Assembly (NCBI GenBank): GCA_013388605.1
Contig: JACAEY010000070.1
Coordinates: forward strand, 1-33,198
DNA from: Nitrospirota bacterium
GTDB taxonomy: Bacteria > Nitrospirota > Thermodesulfovibrionia > Thermodesulfovibrionales > SM23-35
Direction of reading: 5' to 3'
Length of the DNA: 33,198 nt
Each line of letters begins with the position of its first letter. The first letter of the stretch is position 1. Under the pieces are notes generated by a model, which was not told the DNA's origin, made no database searches, and saw only the letters and a list, made by a program, of their open reading frames with translations. The position numbers and the translations under genes are program-made. Of the stretch, positions 1 through 8,595 are shown piece after piece.

Positions 1-16
1 ATAAGTAGTCATTTTT

Positions 17-75
17 AAAGAATGTATCCTATTGTATCTTTTTTATAATTTTTGTATCTTTTGGATACATTCTTT
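17..75. repeat. Inverted repeat with 13-nt perfect arms (AAAGAATGTATCC 17-29 / GGATACATTCTTT 63-75); the loop carries two further TGTATCTT motifs
   Basis: Arms read directly and are exact reverse complements; TGTATC recurs at about 24, 34 and 54. Confidence 0.75.
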
Positions 76-123
76 AGGAGTTTTTATTATTTTATTTTTA
101 ATGACGCTTTTTAACTATTTGGG

Positions 124-146
124 TTAAAATAACAAGGTTATTTTAA
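124..146. promoter_or_regulatory. Perfect 10-bp palindromic arms with 3-nt spacer (TTAAAATAAC-AAG-GTTATTTTAA), candidate operator or hairpin just upstream of the first gene
   Basis: Exact inverted repeat 35 nt upstream of the start codon; AGGAGGT RBS at 169-175. Confidence 0.6.
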
Positions 147-180
147 GGGGTAAAATTAAACACAATTCAGGAGGTATAAA

Positions 181-1008
181 TTGATAATACCTGATGAAAA
201 AGAGAAACTTCTCAGTCTCCATATTGACGAGAAGATAGGAAAATCTAAGTCCATTATAGGAGAGGCTATTGAGAGATTTGGCAATGACAGAATAGCAATA
301 GCAATAACAGGCGGGAAAGATAGCACAACGAACCTCTGGTTTTTCAAACAGACATGTGATGAACTTGGTGTCAGAATCCCTGTATGTATGTTTATTGATG
401 AAGGAGATATCTTTGATGAGATTAAAGAATTTGTTACTTATATAAAAGATTTATGGTCTCTTGATATAGCCTATTTAAAGAATGAGGATGTGAGTTCAAA
501 AGCTGGAGGAATTGGTAACTCTGTCCAGGTTACTTTACTAAACGAAATCAATCGATCTGCTCTTAGAGAGATAAACTTTTCAGAGAAAGAATTCAATTTT
601 ATCCCGGATTCTCCAATATGTAACCACTTAATGAAGACTGTTCCAATGAGGGATTTCATTATAAAAAACAATCTAAAAGCCTTATCTACAGCTATAAGAT
701 GGGATGAACAGGAGGCAAGGAAGGATGAAGAATATTTCAGTTTAAGAACAAACCCTGAACATACAAGGGTTCACCCAATTCTACATTTTAGGGAGCGAGA
801 TATATGGATAGCAATATTTAAATATGACATACCATATAACAAACTATATAAGCTTGGTTATCGTTCTCTTGGAGCAAGGAGTGCAACAGGAAGGGCATCT
901 GATATCCCTGCCTGGATGCAGGACCTTGAAAATACACCTGAAAGGGTCGGTAGAGGACAGGATAAGGAGCAGGTAATGGAACAGTTACGAGCATTAGGGT
1001 ATATGTAG
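181..1008 (+). CDS. CysD-like / PAPS-reductase-family PP-loop ATP pyrophosphatase (TTG start)
   Basis: PP-loop-like ITGGKDSTT; IRWDEQEARKDEEYFS; HPILHFRERDIW; GYRSLG; C-terminal ERVGRGQDKEQVMEQLRALGYM resembles the CysD tail; AGGAGGT RBS 5 nt upstream. Confidence 0.8.
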   Translation: MIIPDEKEKLLSLHIDEKIGKSKSIIGEAIERFGNDRIAIAITGGKDSTTNLWFFKQTCDELGVRIPVCMFIDEGDIFDEIKEFVTYIKDLWSLDIAYLKNEDVSSKAGGIGNSVQVTLLNEINRSALREINFSEKEFNFIPDSPICNHLMKTVPMRDFIIKNNLKALSTAIRWDEQEARKDEEYFSLRTNPEHTRVHPILHFRERDIWIAIFKYDIPYNKLYKLGYRSLGARSATGRASDIPAWMQDLENTPERVGRGQDKEQVMEQLRALGYM

Positions 1009-2286
1009 ATGTTCAATATTCTTAAAAAACATAAAAAAGACAGAAAGGTCGTAGTCATAGGGATAGATGGGGTTCCATATACTCTGCTCATAGATTATAT
1101 AAATAGAGAAATCATGCCTGAACTTTCAAAACTATGCTCAAAAGGAAAGCTCCTCAAGATGAAATCCACATTACCTGAGATCTCTTCTGTTGCATGGACA
1201 AGCTTCATGACAGGAAAAAATCCTGGTGAACATGGAATATTCGGATTCATGGAGATAGACAGACAGAGCTATGAATATACTTTTCCAAATTTTCATTCTT
1301 TAAGAGAGAGACCTTTTTGGGAGAGAGATGACATAAAGACAATTGCATTTAATATCCCACAGACTTATCCAGCAAAACAGATGAATGGAGTAATGGTAAG
1401 CGGCTTCGTTGCTATTGACCTTAAAAAGGCAACTTATCCTGAAAGGGTATTTAATTATCTCAACGGAATCGGATACAGAATCGATGTTAATGCAAAGCTC
1501 GCAACAGAAAACCCTGAGGCATTCTTCAAGGACCTGTTTGATACATTTGAAAAAAGAAAAAAGGCTATAGAGTATCTTTATGACAATGAAGAATGGCAGT
1601 TATTCATTGGCACTATTACAGAAACAGACAGGCTACACCACTTCTTTTTTGACTCTGCACATGGAGGATCAAATTTTGAAATCTTCGAAAGGTATTACAA
1701 AGAGCTTGACAGGTTTCTTGGCATAATGGCAGGGAAGGCATTAAAAGACGGCGCTGTTTTCATGACTTGCTCTGACCATGGATTTGCTGACATAAAGACA
1801 GAAGTCTACATAAATAGATGGTTAATTGAAAATGCATATTTAAAATTAAATAGCACAGAAGGGTTAAAAGGAATAACCAAAGAATCAAAGGTATTCTGCC
1901 TCGACCCATCAAGGATTTATATCCATCTTGAAGGGAAATATAAGAGAGGCAATGTAAAAAATTCAGACTGCAAAAGTTTGATAGGTGAGCTAAAAGATAA
2001 ACTTTCAGGTTTAACTTTTGAGGGACAGAATGTGATAAAAGACATCTATCTTAAGGAAGAGATATTCCGTGGAAATTGTGTAGATGATGGACCTGATATC
2101 TATCTTTTACCAAATTATGGATTTGACCTTAAGGGAGCAACAAATAGGGAACATATATTTGGTAAAACCCATTTCAGAGGAATGCACACATACGATGACG
2201 CACATTTCTTTATATCAGAACCACTGCAGAGTGAGGATTTCAAAATAGAAGATGTAGCGGGGGTTATCAGTAGATATCTGAAATAG
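1009..2286 (+). CDS. Alkaline phosphatase superfamily / type I phosphodiesterase-nucleotide pyrophosphatase family protein
   Basis: VVVIGIDGVPYTLL, SSVAWTSFMTGKNPGEHGIFGF, TCSDHGF, TDRLHHFFF: AlkP-superfamily metal-site pattern. Directly abuts the preceding CDS. Confidence 0.85.
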   Translation: MFNILKKHKKDRKVVVIGIDGVPYTLLIDYINREIMPELSKLCSKGKLLKMKSTLPEISSVAWTSFMTGKNPGEHGIFGFMEIDRQSYEYTFPNFHSLRERPFWERDDIKTIAFNIPQTYPAKQMNGVMVSGFVAIDLKKATYPERVFNYLNGIGYRIDVNAKLATENPEAFFKDLFDTFEKRKKAIEYLYDNEEWQLFIGTITETDRLHHFFFDSAHGGSNFEIFERYYKELDRFLGIMAGKALKDGAVFMTCSDHGFADIKTEVYINRWLIENAYLKLNSTEGLKGITKESKVFCLDPSRIYIHLEGKYKRGNVKNSDCKSLIGELKDKLSGLTFEGQNVIKDIYLKEEIFRGNCVDDGPDIYLLPNYGFDLKGATNREHIFGKTHFRGMHTYDDAHFFISEPLQSEDFKIEDVAGVISRYLK

Positions 2287-2346
2287 AGGTTTATATCTTA
2301 TAATAGTTCGGTAAAATAGTTTACATTCTTTTATCTGAACCATAAT

Positions 2347-3255
2347 TTATAATAAACCTAACTCTTCTGAATACTTCCTGAACAATCCAAGACCTCTTTT
2401 ATGCTCCTCAGTCAAATCAAAAGATATACATTTCCAGTATGAAAGGATTTCCTGTTCTTTGAGAAGCAATCCATGATTTTCAAATAGTAATTGCTTTAAT
2501 GCAGAGGCTATCTTATTCAGATGTTCTTTTGCAAGTCTCTTTGATTTATCAAGATCATAAGTAAATTTACTAATAAGATCAGGTTTTTCTTCCAATGAAT
2601 CTTTTCTCACAATCCATAAAGCAAAGACAAAAGGAAGCCCTGTATTTTTAAACCACAAATCTCCGAGGTCATATATATAATAAATAAGCCCGGAGTTCGG
2701 TGTTCTGAGTTCAGCGTTTTTAATCCGTTTCTCAATTTGTAACTTATGATTTGTAATTATTCTTTTTGCCTTTAAGGCATCATCGCCAATACAGAGAAAT
2801 GCATCTGCTTCATTGAGTAATGATTCGATTTTTTCATCTGTTGATTCAAAATAACACTCTATCTGAGAGAATTTTCTCAGAATTATATTGAGGAGAACAA
2901 CAGATGTATCTGATTGTGAGGTTGTAAAAACCTTTATCCCTCTTAGTTTATCGATTGGTATCCTGCTTATTAGGAGTATGCTTTCAATAGCTCCCTTTGA
3001 ACTAAGGGAATGTCCATCAATGTAAACATATCTATCTTTATATCTCAGATATTCGATTGATGAAGAAGGGCTTAAATCTATCTCCCCACTCCTTAATTTA
3101 CGATTTAACAAAGATGGAACACCTTCAATAAAATCATAATGCGAACAGTCACATTCATTCTGTAGCTCATAAAATATCGGGAAGAGATTTGCAAAAGGAA
3201 TCTTGCCTATTCTAAGAAGATTCCTTCTTTCTCTATTAATTGTATTAATTGTCAA
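2347..3255 (-). CDS. mqnA: Menaquinone biosynthesis protein MqnA (chorismate dehydratase, futalosine pathway)
   Basis: LRIGKIPFANLFPIFYEL, FIEGVPSLLNRKLRSGEIDLSPSSSIEY, YDLGDLWFKNTGLPFVFALWIVR. Confidence 0.88.
   Translation of the reverse strand: MTINTINRERRNLLRIGKIPFANLFPIFYELQNECDCSHYDFIEGVPSLLNRKLRSGEIDLSPSSSIEYLRYKDRYVYIDGHSLSSKGAIESILLISRIPIDKLRGIKVFTTSQSDTSVVLLNIILRKFSQIECYFESTDEKIESLLNEADAFLCIGDDALKAKRIITNHKLQIEKRIKNAELRTPNSGLIYYIYDLGDLWFKNTGLPFVFALWIVRKDSLEEKPDLISKFTYDLDKSKRLAKEHLNKIASALKQLLFENHGLLLKEQEILSYWKCISFDLTEEHKRGLGLFRKYSEELGLL
2691..2758. repeat. 7-nt-period repeat tract inside mqnA (GTTC at 2695/2702/2709; TTGTAA, TTATGA, TTGTAA at 2737/2744/2751)
   Basis: Exact 7-nt phase on reading; encodes IITNHKLQIEKRIKNAELRTPNSGL, which looks like an insertion relative to typical MqnA. 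Confidence 0.7.
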
Positions 3256-3345
3256 AATTTACATCTACCTTTCTAAATCTTAAAAAGTGAATTTTAGTCT
3301 ATAAAAAGCTCTGTATTCATTGCAATAATTTCACTCATTCCATAT

Positions 3346-4377
3346 TTGACAACAATTCTGCCTTCTGTAAAAATATCAACAATGATTAGAACTCTCGAAG
3401 AAAAGGTTTTAATAGGTTATCATATATCAAAGGAAGAAGCTCTTACAATTGCTAAAATTTCAGGAGCTGAACTCTTTGAACTCCTTGCCTCAGCAAATAA
3501 AATAAGAGAACATTTTAAAGGAAATACCGTGGGTCTTTGTTCAATAGTAAATGCAAAATCTGGTGGATGCTCTGAGGATTGCTCTTTCTGTGCACAGTCA
3601 TTTAAAAGTAATGCCAAGATAGAGGTTTATCCCTTATTGAGTAAAGAGAAGATTATTCGAAAGGCGATAGATGCAAAAAATTCAGGTGCAGTGAGGTTCT
3701 CTATTGTAACGAGTGGCAAGAGAATCCCGGAGATTGACCTTATTAAAATACAGGAGATAATTGCTGACATCAAAGATATTGGGCTTATACCTTGTGCAAG
3801 CCTCGGGATGCTTGGGAAGAGTGAACTACTAATGTTAAAAAAAGCGGGGCTTGATCGTTACCATCATAATCTTGAAACCTCCGAACCATTTTTTTCTCAA
3901 ATATGCAGTACCCATACTTTTGCAGATAAACTCAGGACTATCAAGGCAGTTAAGAGTTCGGGTCTTTCTTTATGTTCCGGTGGGATATTCGGTCTGGGAG
4001 AGACATGGCAAGATAGGATTGACATGGCATTTCAGTTAAGAGAACTTGATGTTGACTCTGTTTCAATAAATTTTCTAATTCCAATTAAAGGAACGCCTCT
4101 TGGTAATAACGAGCCTTTGCATCCTTTTGAGGCATTGAAGATAATAAGTCTATACAGGTATATCCTTCCCCAAAAAGAAATAAGGATATGTGGAGGAAGA
4201 ATGCAAATACTCGGGGAGTTTAACTCAATGGTTTTTCTCGCTGGTACTGACAGCCTTCTAATCGGTAATTATCTAACAACATCAGGTAGAAATTATGAGG
4301 ACGATTTTAGACTTATAAAGACTTATGGACTAAATCCATATCAACAAAAACCATCCTCTTTAATATTGAGAAATTAG
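3346..4377 (+). CDS. bioB: Biotin synthase (radical SAM)
   Basis: GNTVGLCSIVNAKSGGCSEDCSFCAQS, HHNLETS, SGGIFGLGET, RICGGRMQILGE. The start may instead be ATG 3379. Confidence 0.95.
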   Translation: MTTILPSVKISTMIRTLEEKVLIGYHISKEEALTIAKISGAELFELLASANKIREHFKGNTVGLCSIVNAKSGGCSEDCSFCAQSFKSNAKIEVYPLLSKEKIIRKAIDAKNSGAVRFSIVTSGKRIPEIDLIKIQEIIADIKDIGLIPCASLGMLGKSELLMLKKAGLDRYHHNLETSEPFFSQICSTHTFADKLRTIKAVKSSGLSLCSGGIFGLGETWQDRIDMAFQLRELDVDSVSINFLIPIKGTPLGNNEPLHPFEALKIISLYRYILPQKEIRICGGRMQILGEFNSMVFLAGTDSLLIGNYLTTSGRNYEDDFRLIKTYGLNPYQQKPSSLILRN

Positions 4378-4389
4378 TGGCTGATATAA

Positions 4390-5358
4390 ATGAAAGAAAA
4401 TACAGATATTTATGATGTAGTTATAATCGGTGGAGGACCAGCAGGGCTCACTGCGGGTCTTTATTCAGCAAGGTCAAAACTAAGGACTATAATACTTGAT
4501 AAATCTTCAACAGCAGGCGCACTTGCTTACTCAAGTAAGATCGAAAATTATCCAGGGCTTAATAAACCTCTTTCTGGTAAAGAATTGCTTGATATTATGA
4601 GAAGACAGGCGACAGGCTTTGGAGCTGAATACAAGGAGACACAGGTCATTGGTATAAACCTTAAAGAAGATGTGAAAGAAGTCATTACAATGGAAAATAA
4701 TTACAGGGGGAAGACCTTGATTATAGCTACAGGGTCTATGGGAAGAAAACCGGGCTTAAGAGGCGAGGCTGAGTTTCTTGGAAGAGGGGTTAGCTATTGT
4801 GCTATATGTGATGCAGCATTTTTTAGGGGTAAAAAATTATGTGTGATAGGGAATTCAGAAGAGGCAGTAAAAGAGACCGGGTTTCTTGCGAGATTTGCTG
4901 AAACTGTATATCTTATTTCTCCTACCCTAAAACTCAAGGTGGATGAGGATCATCCTGATCTTAAACTTCTAAATATAAAGATAATGTTAGGCTATCACAT
5001 TATTGGTATTGAAGGTAAAGATGTTGTAGAGAGAATAAAATTGGCTGGTCCTGATGAAAAAGAATTAGAACTTGATTTATCTGGTGTATTTATTTATTTG
5101 CACGGAAATGTGCCTATAACGGACTTCCTCGGAGGAGTTCTTGAAACTGGAGAAGACGGCTGTATTCAGGTAAATTGTATGATGGAGACATCTATACCGG
5201 GTGTTTTTGCTGCTGGAGATGTCACATGCACAGAGATAAGACAGGTTGTTGTAGCTTCATCACAGGGCTGTATTGCAGCACTCTCAGCAGAGAAGTATTT
5301 ATACAAAAGGAAAAAATACAGGATAGACTGGGCTAAAGAGCATAAACCTGCTGATTAG
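4390..5358 (+). CDS. Thioredoxin reductase-like FAD-dependent disulfide oxidoreductase
   Basis: DVVIIGGGPAGLTAGLYSARS, redox motif YCAICDAAFF, C-terminal GVFAAGD; the NADPH signatures are altered (see findings). Confidence 0.88.
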   Translation: MKENTDIYDVVIIGGGPAGLTAGLYSARSKLRTIILDKSSTAGALAYSSKIENYPGLNKPLSGKELLDIMRRQATGFGAEYKETQVIGINLKEDVKEVITMENNYRGKTLIIATGSMGRKPGLRGEAEFLGRGVSYCAICDAAFFRGKKLCVIGNSEEAVKETGFLARFAETVYLISPTLKLKVDEDHPDLKLLNIKIMLGYHIIGIEGKDVVERIKLAGPDEKELELDLSGVFIYLHGNVPITDFLGGVLETGEDGCIQVNCMMETSIPGVFAAGDVTCTEIRQVVVASSQGCIAALSAEKYLYKRKKYRIDWAKEHKPAD

Positions 5359-5364
5359 AAGTCT

Positions 5365-6117
5365 TTATTTTTTCTTTCTGGTAAGTGTAATAAGTTCTGA
5401 AGCATTTTGTGGTGCATAGCCAAATGCATCATTATTGAAATAGACGAAAACATCCTTCTTCTGTCTTAGGTAAGATCTGACTCTTTTTGCATCTTTACTT
5501 AAAAATTCCCTACTATATGATGTTGAATAACTTCCTTGCTGTCCATGTCTTCTTATATATACAAAATCAGCAGTAATAGGAAGCTTGTCAAGAAAATCAG
5601 GCCAGTCTGCCATACAAAGTGCTACATTTTTCTTTGTTAAAAGATCTACTACTTTTTTATTTATCCATGAACCATTCCTGAATTCAAGTGTATTTTTCAT
5701 GTTATAAGAACTAAGAAGTTCAAGAAAATTTTTTAGGCGTTCAAGATCCAGAGGAAGTGTTGGAGGGAATTGCCAGAGAATTACACCCAGTTTCTCCTTT
5801 AGAAGTGTTGCCCTTGAGAAAAAGGCTTCAACAGGTTCCTCACAATCCTTAAGTTTTTTGATATGTGTAACGAACCTACTCCCTTTTAGTGAAAAGATAA
5901 AATTATCTGGAGTAGAAGAATACCATTTTGAGAATGTCTCTCTTTCAGGTAGCTTATAAAATGTGACATTGAGTTCTACTGTTGAAAAGTGCTTACTATA
6001 AAAATCAAGCCAGTAGTTTTTTGGAAGATCTTCTGGATAGAAATTCTTCCTCCAATGTTCATATAGAAAACCGCTACAGCCTATTCTTAAATCTACCAAT
6101 ATTTCATATTTTACCAT
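5365..6117 (-). CDS. DUF72 family protein; ATG at 6117 preferred to the longest-ORF start at 6186
   Basis: DLRIGCSGFLYEHWRKNFYPEDLPKNYWLDFYSKHFSTVELNVTFY, VILWQFPPTL, TLEFRNGSW, YIRRHG, VYFNNDAFGYAPQNA. Confidence 0.88.
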   Translation of the reverse strand: MVKYEILVDLRIGCSGFLYEHWRKNFYPEDLPKNYWLDFYSKHFSTVELNVTFYKLPERETFSKWYSSTPDNFIFSLKGSRFVTHIKKLKDCEEPVEAFFSRATLLKEKLGVILWQFPPTLPLDLERLKNFLELLSSYNMKNTLEFRNGSWINKKVVDLLTKKNVALCMADWPDFLDKLPITADFVYIRRHGQQGSYSTSYSREFLSKDAKRVRSYLRQKKDVFVYFNNDAFGYAPQNASELITLTRKKK

Positions 6118-6263
6118 AACGAGTCGTGAGAGAGTAAAAATTGATGTTGAACGGTCTATAAAAAGAGTGATTTTGATATATAACAATTATGTAACAGTTA
6201 ATAACTCTTGACCTATTTTTTGATTCATGGTAGTTTTTATGCATTAAATATTAATAAGAAAAT

Positions 6264-6461
6264 ATGACAATCGATAGAGAACTTCTTGAGATATTAGCAT
6301 GCCCGAAATGTAAGGGAGACATCAGGCTGGTAGAAAACTATACAGCAACAGGTGAAGATGGATTGGTCTGTGAAAAATGTAGACTACTTTATCCAATAAG
6401 GGACGGAATCCCTGTAATGTTGATAAATGAGGCAATCCCTTTAAATAAAAATGGGCATTGA
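6264..6461 (+). CDS. Trm112-like small zinc protein
   Basis: LLEILACPKCKGDIRL...LVCEKCRLLYPIRDGIPVML: four Cys and the Trm112 pattern. Confidence 0.9.
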   Translation: MTIDRELLEILACPKCKGDIRLVENYTATGEDGLVCEKCRLLYPIRDGIPVMLINEAIPLNKNGH

Positions 6462-7785
6462 TCAGAAGAGGTTGGATCCACGACTTCCCTTAATTCAGAA
6501 TGCTGATCTGAATGGAAAGGTTGTTCTTGTTAGATTCGACCATAATGTTGTTAAGGACGGAGAGATCAGAGACCCCTATAGAATTGACCGCTCTCTTGGA
6601 ACCCTCTATAACATTGTAGAGCGTGGTGGAAGACCAATTCTAATGACTCATGTGGGAAGACCAAGGGATAAAAAGACAGGCGAAATCAGATGCAGGTCAG
6701 GTGAATCTATTGAGTCCATTGTCGATTATCTTGAACATAAATTGCATATAAGATTCCATATACCTAAGTTTTATATAGACCCTAAATTTGGTATCCCGGG
6801 TATTGATACATCAATCAACCTTGCTATACGTGATTTAAAAGATAGGAAGGTTGGCGGGATTTATTTACCAAATACGAGGTGGTTCCAAGGTGAAGAGGCT
6901 GAAAGAGAGATAAGAGACAAATTTGCTTTACAACTTGCTGGACTCTCAGACATATTTATTAATGATGCATTCGGTTCATGGCAACCCCATGCCTCTACAT
7001 ATGATATTACCAGATACCTCCCTTCTTTTGCAGGTTTCTTAATGCAACAGGAAATTATTAATCTTGACTATGTGATCAATCCAAATAGACCTTTCCTCGC
7101 AGTTGTTGCAGGTGCTAAATATGACACTAAGATAAAACCACTTTATGCAATCTATGAGAAGGTGGATCACCTGATTCTCGGTGGAGTAATCTATAACACC
7201 TTTTTATGTGCTAAATATAAAATTTTCATAGAAGGTATACCTGAGAAAGATATCATCGCTGCAAAAGACCTTGTGGAAAAAGACAAAGCAAATAATAAGA
7301 TTATAGAACTTCCATATATTGTTGAATCTGATACACTCGAAGGACGCATCAAAGGTAAATATAGGACTATATTTATAAAGGACTTTAAAGAAGGCAAAAA
7401 GTACGGATATATCTTAGATATAGATCCAGAATCATTTAAAGAACCCTTTGTTATTGAGACTCTATTAAATGCAAAAACTATATTTGTCAATGCTGTTATG
7501 GGATATACACCCCATTTTACTTCAGGCTCAGAAGCACTTGATAGGACAATTGACCACAACCGAGTTGCCCTTAAGATGTATGGTGGCGGTGATACTCTAC
7601 AGGAGTTCAAGGACCTCTGTCCAGGTCTCTATCTTTCCGTCTTAGATAATACTCAATACTATTTCTTTACAGGAGGCGGAACTGTTTTAACAGCGATTGA
7701 ACAAGGAAGCCCTTATGGTCTGAAACCTGTTCAGGCATTAATAGAAAACCGCGACTCACCGGCTTCTCCTAAAATACCAACTTAG
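6451..7785 (+). CDS. Divergent phosphoglycerate kinase family protein (second PGK paralogue)
   Basis: GKVVLVRFDHNVV, MTHVGRP, NDAFGSWQPHAS, MYGGGDT, FTGGGTVLTAIEQG. Overlaps the Trm112-like ORF by 11 nt. Confidence 0.85.
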   Translation: MGIDQKRLDPRLPLIQNADLNGKVVLVRFDHNVVKDGEIRDPYRIDRSLGTLYNIVERGGRPILMTHVGRPRDKKTGEIRCRSGESIESIVDYLEHKLHIRFHIPKFYIDPKFGIPGIDTSINLAIRDLKDRKVGGIYLPNTRWFQGEEAEREIRDKFALQLAGLSDIFINDAFGSWQPHASTYDITRYLPSFAGFLMQQEIINLDYVINPNRPFLAVVAGAKYDTKIKPLYAIYEKVDHLILGGVIYNTFLCAKYKIFIEGIPEKDIIAAKDLVEKDKANNKIIELPYIVESDTLEGRIKGKYRTIFIKDFKEGKKYGYILDIDPESFKEPFVIETLLNAKTIFVNAVMGYTPHFTSGSEALDRTIDHNRVALKMYGGGDTLQEFKDLCPGLYLSVLDNTQYYFFTGGGTVLTAIEQGSPYGLKPVQALIENRDSPASPKIPT

Positions 7786-8592
7786 GATTTTTTCAATATT
7801 ATTAGCAATATTGTCTTTTGCATTTATGATGAATGTCCTGTCATTTATATGAAAAAGCTCTTTTTCCATCCTAATAATCCTTGGTGGGTTCTTATACCTT
7901 GATTTTAATTCTTCCTCAAACATGGGAACAATTTTATCTTTCATTCTCAGTTCTGTATCAACAAAGAATATTCCTATCTCAGGGAGAAGGTCAGAGAGCC
8001 TTTCAAAAAAGGCTGTAATCTCCTTCTGATATATCTGTTTAGGAGGAGAAGACTTTATTTCCATATAGAGAATCTTTCCATCTACTTTTGCAATGAGGTC
8101 ATAGTCACCACCAACCTTCGGTCTTTTAAACCTGATGCCCCATATTGTTTCAGTAGCAAATTCTCTCTTAAATGTCTCTGATATAAACCACTCAAGTGTC
8201 TCGCCAAAACTCTTTATGGGTCTTATGACAAGTTTGTAACCTTCCTGTAATTTTTCTACAAGACCTATCTTTACCATAAAATCAACATAGGATTTAGTTA
8301 CCTCTGCAGTAGCATATCTTGTAACATTTTCCAGTCTGAAAAATACTTGATATTTGATAACCTCCCTTAGAAATAAACGAAAAGAATATTTTTTCATCAT
8401 TTCAAAATAACTATCTATAAATACTTCTTTAGGAATGAGGAGATCCTCTGATGGTTCTCTTCTATAAATTTTGAAACCGCGCCTTTTTAATAGGGCTTCA
8501 AGGGAAGGGGTAAGTTCTGATAATGTCCTTCTGAGCCTTTTTATCTCATCTCGAAGAATCCTAAATTCTTCATTGGATTCATCTGCACACAT
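7756..8592 (-). CDS. Hypothetical protein with a PD-(D/E)XK nuclease-like core
   Basis: GGDYDLIAKVDGKILYMEIKSSPPKQI fits D-X(n)-E-X-K; N-terminal coiled-coil-like region; tail-to-tail overlap with the PGK-like gene. Confidence 0.6.
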   Translation of the reverse strand: MCADESNEEFRILRDEIKRLRRTLSELTPSLEALLKRRGFKIYRREPSEDLLIPKEVFIDSYFEMMKKYSFRLFLREVIKYQVFFRLENVTRYATAEVTKSYVDFMVKIGLVEKLQEGYKLVIRPIKSFGETLEWFISETFKREFATETIWGIRFKRPKVGGDYDLIAKVDGKILYMEIKSSPPKQIYQKEITAFFERLSDLLPEIGIFFVDTELRMKDKIVPMFEEELKSRYKNPPRIIRMEKELFHINDRTFIINAKDNIANNIEKILSWYFRRSR

Positions 8593-8595
8593 AGG

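Noticed and set aside
2287-2359. AGGTTTAT...ATAAACCT inverted repeat between the convergent AlkP and mqnA genes as a bidirectional terminator
   Set aside because: Stem is only 8 nt with a long AT-rich loop and reaches the mqnA stop region; too weak to call.
7191-7610. 139-aa - strand ORF inside the PGK-like gene, and other antisense ORFs (e.g. 858-1091, 13240-13578, 14062-14388, 23557-23985, 31427-31777)
   Set aside because: All lie opposite conserved coding sequence with no domain or RBS support.
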